The position numbers were made by a program, and so were the translations under genes. Below, piece after piece: positions 1-8,418 of a stretch of DNA of 64,000 bases (within the stretch, counting starts at the first letter, position 1; every line of letters begins with the position of its first letter). Under the pieces are notes generated by a model. It was not told where the DNA came from. It did not search any database and saw only the letters and a list, made by a program, of their open reading frames with translations. The DNA is from Halobacteriovorax marinus (GTDB taxonomy: Bacteria > Bdellovibrionota > Bacteriovoracia > Bacteriovoracales > Bacteriovoracaceae). Where the stretch lies: NCBI GenBank assembly GCA_002163155.1, contig MAAO01000004.1, forward strand, positions 372,001 to 436,000, in the 5' to 3' direction.

Positions 1-1
1 A

Positions 2-394
2 GTAAGTGTCTTAAGTGCACTGGTTTTATTTGCACCCTTTATTCTTTGGGATCACCAGGCATTTATCCAAACAACTCTTACTGACATTCTCAGCTATGAG
101 CCGAGAAGGGATGCCCTTTCTTGGGCGGCTTGGATTTTCCACCATCAGGCAGTGAAAATTCCTACACTTGTCTCTCTCGTTATTTATCTCACTCCAACTA
201 TTTTTGGATGTTACCGCATTTTAAAAACAAAGAGCTGTGAGCTTAGAGAATTAATTCTGTGGTTAGTGGTGAGTTATGGAGCGATTTTTCTTTTTGGAAA
301 ACAGGCGTTTTGCAATTACTATTATCTAATTGCATTCTTGGTGTTAATTTATTCTCTACTTTCTATAAAATCTAATAAAGTTCTCACTTCATAA
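2..394 (+). CDS. C-terminal part of a polytopic membrane protein, probably a GT-C glycosyltransferase (partial)
   Basis: The reading frame is open from the left edge to the stop at 392-394, giving about 130 residues, so the gene begins outside the window. It contains hydrophobic segments near its start, middle and end, separated by a polar loop with a PFILWD motif and an Arg-rich turn (YEPRRDA). This resembles the last loop and helices of DUF2029/GT87-like or related polyprenyl-phosphate-sugar dependent mannosyltransferases, but too little is present to name a family. A GTG at 152 could be mistaken for a start, but it lies inside the continuing frame. The last 11 bases overlap the tail of the convergent GT39-like gene. 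Integral inner-membrane location is inferred from hydrophobicity. Confidence 0.6.
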   Translation, partial: VSVLSALVLFAPFILWDHQAFIQTTLTDILSYEPRRDALSWAAWIFHHQAVKIPTLVSLVIYLTPTIFGCYRILKTKSCELRELILWLVVSYGAIFLFGKQAFCNYYYLIAFLVLIYSLLSIKSNKVLTS

Positions 395-1814
395 GTTCTT
401 TATTGACCCAGACTTTTAGATATTTATTTTTAACATCTTTTAATAAAGTAAAATCTTGATCCAACACCAATTTCAATTCTGGTTTTACTATATCTCTAGT
501 AAAGACAAGTGAATCCATTGATCTTTTCTTTATAAATTCTATGGCCGCTTTTGTTGGAAGCCTGTGAGGGTTTGCACTGTAAACATATGAACTTAGGCCA
601 GAAAGTGCCCAGTAACTATAGCTCTCATCTACAACAAGCCATTCACTGGGAACACTTTTAAGAAGTTTAAACTCCTTAGTCATTTCAAATATTTCTTTAT
701 CTCTTCTCACTTTATTCGTAACACCGAGAGGATAGAGCGGGATAAAAGCAATAATTAAAACTAGTACATGACCTTTTTTGAAGATATCCATTTTGTCTTT
801 TAGTTTAATCATCAGCGGATATGCAGCGATTATTGCAAAAGAAGGATATATAGGAATGAGATAGTGAGAGAATTTAAACTTCATAAGTGATAAAGGGAGA
901 ATATAACTCACAAAACAAATTAGGTTAAATATATAAAACTTTCGATATTCTCTTACTTCACCTTTTTTAAAGAGAAAGAGACTCCAGATAAATAAGAGAC
1001 TTAAGTGAGGAGATTGTTTTAAGAGATGAGTAAAATAGAGGAAGTAGTTAACTTCAACTGTTCCTCTTCCACCAATGGCAGTGGAGAATAATTGAAACTC
1101 TAAGTAGTCTTTAAAGACATCAATATGCCCATTCAAATAGAGCAACCCTGGCCATAAACTAAAAACTATACAGCCTGTAAAGAACGCCAACCAAATATCT
1201 TTCTTTAAAAGAAATCTTAAAGATCTATGTTCAAAAATCTGATGAGCGAAAATTAACGGTAGAAGTAAAACTCCTGAAACACCTTTTAGTAGAAGAGTTA
1301 ACCCCCAAGCAGCGCCACTTAATGTCCATAGTTTACTCGATTTCTTAGTCCACGCTTCAAAGTAAATAAAAAGGGTAAGAGTATAAGAGAAGAGCAAGGC
1401 CTGATCCATATTTGGAAATCGAGACTTCTTCATTAGGCTTGGAATAATCAATAAGAGCAAAGTCGAAAAATAAGCTAACTTCAAATTAAATCTAGATTTT
1501 ATATAATGAAAGAGAATACAAATTGTTGAAAAAACCCATAGCAAACCAAATAAACGTGCCTGCCAAAAGTCTGATCCAACAACCTTAAAGAAAATTCCTT
1601 CAAGGATAAAAAAGAGCGGAGGATGATGAGGAAACTCTCTAAACTCAGTCAGCGACTGAGAAGGAACTAACCAACTATCCCAAGGAAAGTTCTTTCCAAG
1701 TGCTGCATAGAGATAACCATCTTGAAAGAATCCAGATATATTTAGCGCGTGAAAATAAAACACGAAGAGAGTCGCTAAAACTAAGATAAACAAATGGTTC
1801 TTTTTAATATTCAT
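384..1814 (-). CDS. GT39/ArnT-like membrane glycosyltransferase
   Basis: A 476-residue integral membrane protein with about ten or more hydrophobic segments. An Asp in the first periplasmic loop (about residue 32, in QDGYLYAAL) and an HHPPLFF motif (about 63-69) match the PMT_2/GT39 family, whose members move a sugar from a polyprenyl phosphate donor onto a lipid-linked or cell-surface acceptor in the periplasm. The last 100 or so residues are less hydrophobic, like the periplasmic domain of ArnT. It is the last gene of the minus-strand dideoxyhexose run, starting one base after the DUF2079 gene stops. Acceptor and donor cannot be read from sequence. A role in attaching a paratose, tyvelose or other residue is inference from context. 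Confidence 0.8.
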   Translation of the reverse strand: MNIKKNHLFILVLATLFVFYFHALNISGFFQDGYLYAALGKNFPWDSWLVPSQSLTEFREFPHHPPLFFILEGIFFKVVGSDFWQARLFGLLWVFSTICILFHYIKSRFNLKLAYFSTLLLLIIPSLMKKSRFPNMDQALLFSYTLTLFIYFEAWTKKSSKLWTLSGAAWGLTLLLKGVSGVLLLPLIFAHQIFEHRSLRFLLKKDIWLAFFTGCIVFSLWPGLLYLNGHIDVFKDYLEFQLFSTAIGGRGTVEVNYFLYFTHLLKQSPHLSLLFIWSLFLFKKGEVREYRKFYIFNLICFVSYILPLSLMKFKFSHYLIPIYPSFAIIAAYPLMIKLKDKMDIFKKGHVLVLIIAFIPLYPLGVTNKVRRDKEIFEMTKEFKLLKSVPSEWLVVDESYSYWALSGLSSYVYSANPHRLPTKAAIEFIKKRSMDSLVFTRDIVKPELKLVLDQDFTLLKDVKNKYLKVWVNKELMK

Positions 1815-1815
1815 A

Positions 1816-3264
1816 TTAATACACGCTATAGCATTTTCTACTAAACTTTCCTTTCATGAAGAAAAAGTATTGGTCATCTACAATAATCTCACCAGGAAGT
1901 TTTCGGCAATTCTCAATCGCCCTATTAACCTGCTCTTTATTCCATGGATAAGTGTCACCATTAGAGTTTTTTTCAAAGAGAAGATACTCTACTAATTCAG
2001 GAACTATAACCATGGTATCTGGAGGATAAACTTTCAAACCTGGTCTCATTATTCTTTGAATAACTCCTCCAGTTGAAATGAGCCTATCAGCAGTATCTAT
2101 TTCTCTAGTTTTCTCTAAAAGTAAGTGAATTGACTTCGTTTTTTCATCATTCACTACACATTTTTGATTCTTATCAGTGGCCAAGAATTTAATAAACTTG
2201 GTGTAACGTGAAGAAGAGGTAATTAAGAAGAGAAACATTATAAAATATTTAAGTTTTATATTTTTTAATAGGTCCCAAAACTTCTCATCGTAAATTAAAT
2301 AACCTATGAGTACGGCCATAAAAGGAGGGCCATAATGGAAGTGGAATTGTCCTGTGATAAAATGCATTCCAAAAAGGGGAATAAGTAAAAAGACACATGG
2401 GATAAATTTGTTAGACCAATCAATTTTATTTTTTCTAACCAGTAAAACAATGGGAATGATAAAAGGGGCAAAGACTTTGAAGGGAACCTTCCAGTCCATC
2501 TGGGTAAAACTCTTAACTATAAAACCTAGAGGATTAGAAACAACACCTTTTACAATCCACTCTCCATAATCATATACCGGACCTAGAATAAGTGGTCTGA
2601 CTTTCATAACGAAAGCGAGATAGAGAATACTAAAACTAAGAAGTCCTACTCCTAATCTAAAATTCTTTCTATAAAGATAGTAGAGAGAGAGCATGAAGAA
2701 GCTAAAGGGATATGATTCCCTGAAGAGACATGTGATTACAGCGAAAAGAAAAATCCCTTTGTGATTTTCTTTATAAATATAGTAAACAAGCATTAGCCAT
2801 GAAGCCATGGACCAAGTTCCCGGATGAATAGGAAACTCTAAGGCACTCAATATTCCTTTTGAAAAAACCGCGAGAAAGAGAGCAAAGAGAATTTCTTTTT
2901 TAGGTCTCTCTCTAACTGTAAAATAAATAGTAAATAGAAATAGCACATAGTAAGACCATTCCAAGAAAATCATAGAAGTAGGATGATAATCAAAGGCCCA
3001 AACAAAGGGAATTGCCGTAAAAATAATTGGCATGAAGTGATCATTAAAAATCTGAAGTCCTCTTATCGTTAGATAGGGATTCAAGTCGCCACTGGCCATA
3101 TTATAGAATGCTTGTTGATACAGTCCTAGATCATAGGCATGAAAACAATTATTTAAAATTCCTTTAATATTACTAAGTAGAGGAATGAAAATAAAAACAA
3201 GTAGTAGTGCACTTGAAATGAGAATCCATTTCTTATTACTTGTTAGATTTGTTGATAATTTCAC
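1816..3264 (-). CDS. DUF2079-family membrane protein, probable GT-C glycosyltransferase
   Basis: A 482-residue multi-span protein. The first extracytoplasmic loop carries YDLGLYQQAF (about residues 44-53) and NDHFMP (about 74-79), the D-L-G and D-H signatures of the DUF2079 family, which is thought to have a GT-C fold. The start is a GTG at 3262-3264 with a GGGGA ribosome site just upstream, lying inside the end of the preceding reductase gene (29-base overlap), which suggests translational coupling. The C-terminal 120 residues are more polar and probably periplasmic. No substrate has been established for the family that I could apply here. Placement directly after the CDP-dideoxyhexose genes suggests a role in using or modifying that sugar. 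Confidence 0.8.
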   Translation of the reverse strand: MKLSTNLTSNKKWILISSALLLVFIFIPLLSNIKGILNNCFHAYDLGLYQQAFYNMASGDLNPYLTIRGLQIFNDHFMPIIFTAIPFVWAFDYHPTSMIFLEWSYYVLFLFTIYFTVRERPKKEILFALFLAVFSKGILSALEFPIHPGTWSMASWLMLVYYIYKENHKGIFLFAVITCLFRESYPFSFFMLSLYYLYRKNFRLGVGLLSFSILYLAFVMKVRPLILGPVYDYGEWIVKGVVSNPLGFIVKSFTQMDWKVPFKVFAPFIIPIVLLVRKNKIDWSNKFIPCVFLLIPLFGMHFITGQFHFHYGPPFMAVLIGYLIYDEKFWDLLKNIKLKYFIMFLFLITSSSRYTKFIKFLATDKNQKCVVNDEKTKSIHLLLEKTREIDTADRLISTGGVIQRIMRPGLKVYPPDTMVIVPELVEYLLFEKNSNGDTYPWNKEQVNRAIENCRKLPGEIIVDDQYFFFMKGKFSRKCYSVY

Positions 3265-4087
3265 TTATCCCCTCTTCAAATGAATACTTCGGTGACCATC
3301 CAAGACTAGTAAGAATTGAGATATCTGCAACAGAGTGCATAACTTCTGATTCTCTATAAGGAACTTCTCCCCAGTTTAGTATCGTCTTACTACTACCTAT
3401 CGTTTCTTTAATTGATTCGATTAGGTCTTTTAGAATATAAGAATTTCCACTGCCAAGAGGGATGTCTCCAGATAAATTCTCTTTAAGAATTAATCTAAGT
3501 GCTGATAAGAGATCTTTATAATATATGAAATCTCTTACTTGGGTTCCCTCTGTTAAAGGTATTTTCTCCACTCCGTCGCTAATAGACTTAATTAAGAAAT
3601 TTACAAATTTACCGTCATTAGGGCCAAAAAAATGTTCTAACTTCAGGTTTATCAAGTTTAATTCAGGATACTTCTCTCTAAGATCTAAAACAAAGTCATT
3701 CTTTGTTTTAGCATAGGCATTTACCGATGAAGGTAGACTGGTTCCAAAGTTTACAACTTTAGGAGCCTCTTTAAGAGATTTTAAAATCTTCATGGGGAAC
3801 AGACTATTAACTTCGAGCATCTCTTCTGGTGTTTCACCACCTCTTCCATAGCATGTAGCAATATGAAAGAAATAATCGAAATTCATACAAGAGAGTTTTT
3901 CAAAGAGTTCATCATTATAGTCTAAGAAAGTTACATCTTCAGCGATCTTAGAAATCCTAGATAGAGATGAAGTTTTTCTCTTAATTATAACAAGCTCATA
4001 ACCCTGATCATGTAACATGTGAGCAACATGGCTTCCAAGGAAACCAGTTGCACCAGTTAAGAGGGCCTTAGGATTTTGTCCAAGCAA
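3236..4087 (-). CDS. rfbS: NAD(P)-dependent sugar reductase, CDP-paratose (or abequose) synthase-like
   Basis: An extended SDR of 283 residues with a TGATGFLG nucleotide motif near the N-terminus and a YAKTK catalytic Tyr/Lys pair about a third of the way in. In O-antigen loci with rfbF, rfbG and rfbH, the reductase at this position converts CDP-3,6-dideoxy-4-keto-glucose to CDP-paratose (RfbS) or CDP-abequose (RfbJ). Because an RfbE-type 2-epimerase, which acts on CDP-paratose, is also present, RfbS is the better guess, but specificity cannot be read directly. I chose a TTG start at 4085-4087 because AAGGAG lies five to six bases before it. An ATG at 4108 is further upstream and lacks such a site. 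It overlaps rfbG by 20 bases. Confidence 0.75.
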   Translation of the reverse strand: MLGQNPKALLTGATGFLGSHVAHMLHDQGYELVIIKRKTSSLSRISKIAEDVTFLDYNDELFEKLSCMNFDYFFHIATCYGRGGETPEEMLEVNSLFPMKILKSLKEAPKVVNFGTSLPSSVNAYAKTKNDFVLDLREKYPELNLINLKLEHFFGPNDGKFVNFLIKSISDGVEKIPLTEGTQVRDFIYYKDLLSALRLILKENLSGDIPLGSGNSYILKDLIESIKETIGSSKTILNWGEVPYRESEVMHSVADISILTSLGWSPKYSFEEGISEIINKSNK

Positions 4088-5183
4088 GTCCCTTCTCCTT
4101 TGCATCACTGATATAAGTATTTAAGTCTTTCTCAGTTTGAATATCTTTCTCTTCGTAATATTCCTTATACCAAAGAATAGTATACTTAAGAGCAGAATCT
4201 ACATTCCATACTGGAGTCCAACCTAAGTTTCGGTAAGCTTTAGTACAGTCTAGTTTTAAAAGTCCTGCTTCATGAAGAACTACATCAGGTCTTTCAATTT
4301 TATAATCAATTTTATCCCAGTACTTCTTAAGAGTTATGAGAACTTCTTCTACATTAACGTCTTCAGTAACTGAGGGACCAAAGTTATAAGCTTCACCAAA
4401 CTTAGTCTCTTTTTCAATGAGTTTTTGACCAATCATCAAGTAACCAGAGATTGGCTCAAGGACATGTTGCCACGGTCTAGTTGAATAAGGACTTCTAATA
4501 GAAACAGGGTTTCCAGCAATTGAAGCTTCTACGATATCAGGAATAAGTCTATCTAACGCCCAGTCTCCACCACCGATAACATTACCAGCACGAACAGTTG
4601 CCATAAGAACCTGGTGATCTGTTCCATATTTCTCTAAATTAAAATAAGAGTGTCTATAAGAATTAGTCATAATTTCCATGGCAGCTTTTGATGCTGAATA
4701 TGGATCCTTACCACCTAAACGATCATTTTCTCTATAACCCCAATCCCACTCATGATTTTCATAAACCTTATCAGTCGTAATCGTAATAATACTTTCAACT
4801 GATTCAGTCTTTCTACAGGCTTCATAAACACGAAGAGAACCAATGACATTAGTTTCAAAAGTTTCGTCAGGCTCTTTATAAGAAAGACGTACTAGTGGTT
4901 GAGCTGCCATATGAAAGACAACTTCTGGTTTAAAATCAGCAAAAACTTCATCAAGCTTTTCTTGATTTCTAATATCACCTATTACTGACCTAATATTTAG
5001 ATCAATCTTATCAATATGGGCAGGATCACTTGGAGCTGGAGTGGAATAACCACAAACTTCAGCTCCCATTTTAGTTAACCAGTAGCACATCCAAGATCCT
5101 TTAAATCCTGTATGACCTGTGACTAGAACTCTCTTTCCCTTGTAAACTCCAGAAAAAAGGTTTTGGTCTACCAAGTTTTCCAT
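4068..5183 (-). CDS. rfbG: CDP-glucose 4,6-dehydratase
   Basis: A 371-residue extended SDR that removes water from CDP-D-glucose to give CDP-4-keto-6-deoxyglucose, the branch point for 3,6-dideoxyhexoses. The N-terminal motif GHTGFKGSW is characteristic of RfbG rather than of RmlB or Gmd. The STDKVYENHE-type region and the YSASKAAME Tyr-Lys pair are intact. The start chosen is the ATG at 5181-5183, with GGAGAGG six bases upstream. An in-frame ATG seven codons earlier (5204) has no such site. It overlaps the end of rfbF by 16 bases and is followed by the overlapping reductase gene, so rfbF, rfbG and rfbS are probably translated as a coupled unit. Confidence 0.92.
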   Translation of the reverse strand: MENLVDQNLFSGVYKGKRVLVTGHTGFKGSWMCYWLTKMGAEVCGYSTPAPSDPAHIDKIDLNIRSVIGDIRNQEKLDEVFADFKPEVVFHMAAQPLVRLSYKEPDETFETNVIGSLRVYEACRKTESVESIITITTDKVYENHEWDWGYRENDRLGGKDPYSASKAAMEIMTNSYRHSYFNLEKYGTDHQVLMATVRAGNVIGGGDWALDRLIPDIVEASIAGNPVSIRSPYSTRPWQHVLEPISGYLMIGQKLIEKETKFGEAYNFGPSVTEDVNVEEVLITLKKYWDKIDYKIERPDVVLHEAGLLKLDCTKAYRNLGWTPVWNVDSALKYTILWYKEYYEEKDIQTEKDLNTYISDAKEKGLAWTKS

Positions 5184-5941
5184 TTGGCCTCTCCGCTTTC
5201 CCACATTTTTGTAAGAGCTTGCTTATCAGCTAGTGTATCCATACATTTCCAGAATCCGTCATGCTTATAGCTATTTACTTGTCCAGAACTTGCAAGTTTC
5301 TCAAGAGGAGCTCTTTCAAAAATTGTTCTATCTCCGTCTTTAATTTCGTCGAATACTTCCGGCTGGCATACAAAGAACCCACCGTTAATCCAACCAACCT
5401 CACCCTGTGGCTTTTCTTTAAATGCCGTAAGTTGGTCTTTGTCGTCAAACTCAAGAGCACCAAAACGACCATCAGGTTGAACCGCAGTCATTGTACAAGC
5501 TCTACCTGATTCTTTGTGGCTTTCTACTAAAGCTTTAATATCAACATCAGAAACACCGTCACCGTAAGTCAGCATGAATGGCTCGTTACCAACAACCTCT
5601 TGGGCTCTTTTAATTCTTCCACCAGTTAGAGTTCCGTCACCTGTATCAAGACAAGTCACTTTCCAGTTTTCAACATCAGAATTTATGATTTCCATAGAGT
5701 TATTAGCAAGATCAAAAGTTACAGAACTTTGTCTTACAAAGTAATTGGCAAAGTATTCTTTAATACAGTTACCTTTGTAACCACAAAGAATAACGAATTC
5801 ATTGAAACCGTAACTAGAGTAGTGCTTCATGATGTGCCAAAGAATTGGTTTCTCACCAACTTCAACCATAGGCTTTGGTCTAATCCCAGTCTCTTCACTA
5901 ATTCTTGTACCGTAACCACCTGCTAAAATTAAAACTTTCAT
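5168..5941 (-). CDS. rfbF: Glucose-1-phosphate cytidylyltransferase
   Basis: A 257-residue nucleotidyltransferase that makes CDP-D-glucose from CTP and glucose-1-phosphate, the first committed step of the CDP-dideoxyhexose pathway. The N-terminal signature LAGGYGTR (residues 6-13) with RPKPM (Lys23) is that of RfbF. The glycine-rich loop and length match the family exactly, so it should be complete and soluble. It lies 22 bases after rfbE and overlaps rfbG. An AGGAGAATAT site precedes the ATG. Confidence 0.93.
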   Translation of the reverse strand: MKVLILAGGYGTRISEETGIRPKPMVEVGEKPILWHIMKHYSSYGFNEFVILCGYKGNCIKEYFANYFVRQSSVTFDLANNSMEIINSDVENWKVTCLDTGDGTLTGGRIKRAQEVVGNEPFMLTYGDGVSDVDIKALVESHKESGRACTMTAVQPDGRFGALEFDDKDQLTAFKEKPQGEVGWINGGFFVCQPEVFDEIKDGDRTIFERAPLEKLASSGQVNSYKHDGFWKCMDTLADKQALTKMWESGEAKWKTW

Positions 5942-5963
5942 ATATTCTCCTAAATTAATTTCT

Positions 5964-6983
5964 TTAAATTGTTTTTACCCATTCGATCATTCTCTTGAGA
6001 CCTTCAGCTGTTTTAACTTGAGGCTCCCATCCAAAATATTCTTTAGCTTTAGAAACATCGGCTACAAACATTTTTTGATCACTCTCTCTTGGAGCAAGTT
6101 GTGTATAATCAAGTTTAATATCCATTTCACTTTCTAAGTGCTTAAAGAGTTCTAAAATAGATAAACTATTCTCCATTCCTCCACCGATATTAAATGATTG
6201 TCCCTTTGTCTTATCGATATGCTCAACAGCTGCGTAGTAACATTTTACGATATCTTCAGAAAAGAGAACATCACGAACTTGTTTTCCATTTCCTTGGATA
6301 GTAAATGGCTCCGTTAAATTTCCTCGCTGAGTTTCAACAGCGCGAGAAACAAACCAACCAATCCATCCTTGATCAAATGTTGAGAACTGTCTTCCACCAA
6401 AAATAGAAGAGTGTCTAAAGACTACAGTTTTTAACCCAAAACACTTGGCCCAATCTTTCATATATTGATCAGCGGCACCTTTTGAACAACCATAAGGAGT
6501 TGTAAAGTCTAGTCCGATTGATTCTGGTAATCCATTTGGAAATTCAGGAATTGAATACCTAGTTTCACTTTCGTTGTACTCGTAATCTTCTAGGTCTCCA
6601 TAGACTTTATTCGTTGAAGAGTAGACGATAACAGTTTCAGGACAATGATCCTTTACCGCTTCGAGAACATTAAAAGTTCCGCCAACATTTATGTCAAAGT
6701 CAAACCTTGGCCTTTCAAGAGAAGTTGTCATAGCAACCTGTCCGGCTACGTGATAAATCACATCTGGCTTTTCAGTTTTTATACAAAAGTGAACGTCATC
6801 ACGATTTCTGATGTCATTACGGTAAAATTTAAAATCACCTAGAGTTCTAAGCCATTCAAGGTTTTTCTCTGTTCCACTTCGGTAGAGGTTGTCCAAAATA
6901 ACAAGCTCATCACCTCTTTTAAGGACTTCTTCCGCAAGGTTGGACCCAAGGAATCCACATCCACCGGTAATTAGGTATTTCAT
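5964..6983 (-). CDS. rfbE: CDP-paratose 2-epimerase (CDP-tyvelose epimerase)
   Basis: A 339-residue extended SDR. The start (TGGCGFLGSNLA), the HVAGQVAMTTS block, YSSTNKVYGDLE and the YGCSKGAADQYM catalytic region follow the Salmonella and Yersinia RfbE pattern closely over the whole length. RfbE inverts C2 of CDP-paratose, using tightly bound NAD, to give CDP-tyvelose. This is the evidence that the pathway here goes past paratose. The gene overlaps the upstream GT39-like gene by four bases (ATGA), so it is cotranscribed with rfbH and the membrane protein. The full-length match makes this one of the firmest calls in the window. Confidence 0.92.
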   Translation of the reverse strand: MKYLITGGCGFLGSNLAEEVLKRGDELVILDNLYRSGTEKNLEWLRTLGDFKFYRNDIRNRDDVHFCIKTEKPDVIYHVAGQVAMTTSLERPRFDFDINVGGTFNVLEAVKDHCPETVIVYSSTNKVYGDLEDYEYNESETRYSIPEFPNGLPESIGLDFTTPYGCSKGAADQYMKDWAKCFGLKTVVFRHSSIFGGRQFSTFDQGWIGWFVSRAVETQRGNLTEPFTIQGNGKQVRDVLFSEDIVKCYYAAVEHIDKTKGQSFNIGGGMENSLSILELFKHLESEMDIKLDYTQLAPRESDQKMFVADVSKAKEYFGWEPQVKTAEGLKRMIEWVKTI

Positions 6984-8416
6984 TTTAATTCCTTTACTCT
7001 TTCAACCAATCCCATTGGGAAGTAGCTATAAAGTAATTTTTCATTATTTATTATCTGATAATTTTCTAAATTTACAAATTTTAAATCTGCGTTGGCATTA
7101 CAAGTACTTAGTCTTGCACCTAAGAAGTAGTGAACAATGAAATTCCCTCTCCACATACCCATTGTATAACAAGCAGCAATGGTCTTTTTCTGAAAACGGT
7201 TCTCATACTTCTTTTCTAGGTTTGCTAAAAATGTCCCAACAATTCTTTCTTTCTTTTTAAAAATTGTAGGAAATGAGGAACTCACAAGAAGTAAAGTAGA
7301 AGCGAGTGCCGTAAGAGTTATTGCTGTATTTAACTTAGGTCTTACATTCTTAAAGATGAGATTTAGGGAAACCCCAGAAAGTAAGGCAAGCCCACCAAAG
7401 TAAACATTAATATACCAAGGAGCCTTAAAGATAATTATACTAAAACCTAAGAGGTAGCCTAAAGTCATAAGACCACCCACAAGTAGCGCCGGACGGTTTG
7501 CAGTATCTTTTTTAAATAGTGTTAAAAATATTGAGGCCATAGCAATATGGGCCCAAGGGATATGTTTCTTAAATATAAGTTTTAGATAAAAGAGAGGATC
7601 TCCACCAACTTCAGCGATGGCTCCAGCTGTTGGATGATTCATAGTAAAGAGAAGTCTAATTTGATAATAATTTACCCAAAAGGACTCTCCAGTAACAAGG
7701 AAGTACCAAAGATCAATAATTCCCATGATCAAGACAAATCCAACTAGAAACAAGAGAACTGTTTTTAAAAGCTCTTTGGCAGTGTTTTTAAAGATTTTTG
7801 AATTTGCCCATTCAAAGTTTGAAAGAATAGCAAAAGCAAATAAGACTCCAGGAGCTAAGAGACTAATAGGTCCTTTGGCAAGAAAGGCCATGGCACACAT
7901 GACACCAGAAAGAATGGCATTCTTTATATCTCGATCTCTTAAGGACTTAATTCCAAAGTAAATCGAAAATAATGTGAAACACATGAGTCCTGTTTCAAGC
8001 ATAGGATTTCTCCCCTCTTTAATAAATTGAGGGGTGGCCAACAAAGCAAACATGGCAAAGAGACCAAGATTTTTTGATACAAGAGTTTTTCCCAACTTAT
8101 AAACACAAATAAGCGAGCTCAATGAAAGAATGATAATGGGGATAATAACTGTATAACTACTTATTCCAAATGCTCTAATGAATAGGGCCAGGTACATTGG
8201 CATGAAGTGTGGGTTTTCGTAAAAAGCCACTCCATCCTTCCAAGTTAATTGAATCCACTGGAAGAATGGTTTCTCACTCAGCTCTCTAGCAATTGAAGAG
8301 TAAACAGCACCATCAACAGATCTTAAAGTCACACTATCCAGCTGAATGGTTAATATTACCAAACCTAAAAATAGTAGTGACCAAAAAATAGAGTTTTCTT
8401 TTATTTTTTGAAGCAT
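6980..8416 (-). CDS. GT39/ArnT-like membrane glycosyltransferase between rfbH and rfbE
   Basis: A 478-residue protein with about a dozen hydrophobic segments. The first extracytoplasmic loop carries RSVDGAVYS (Asp about residue 35), and NPHFMPMYLA lies about 30 residues further on, as in PMT_2/GT39 enzymes that use polyprenyl-phosphate sugars in the periplasm. The gene starts two bases after rfbH and overlaps rfbE by four bases, so it sits inside the dideoxyhexose biosynthetic operon. That suggests it handles the dideoxyhexose itself, possibly after loading on undecaprenyl phosphate. That role is inference. The C-terminal 90 residues are polar and would be periplasmic. Confidence 0.8.
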   Translation of the reverse strand: MLQKIKENSIFWSLLFLGLVILTIQLDSVTLRSVDGAVYSSIARELSEKPFFQWIQLTWKDGVAFYENPHFMPMYLALFIRAFGISSYTVIIPIIILSLSSLICVYKLGKTLVSKNLGLFAMFALLATPQFIKEGRNPMLETGLMCFTLFSIYFGIKSLRDRDIKNAILSGVMCAMAFLAKGPISLLAPGVLFAFAILSNFEWANSKIFKNTAKELLKTVLLFLVGFVLIMGIIDLWYFLVTGESFWVNYYQIRLLFTMNHPTAGAIAEVGGDPLFYLKLIFKKHIPWAHIAMASIFLTLFKKDTANRPALLVGGLMTLGYLLGFSIIIFKAPWYINVYFGGLALLSGVSLNLIFKNVRPKLNTAITLTALASTLLLVSSSFPTIFKKKERIVGTFLANLEKKYENRFQKKTIAACYTMGMWRGNFIVHYFLGARLSTCNANADLKFVNLENYQIINNEKLLYSYFPMGLVERVKELK

Positions 8417-8418
8417 CT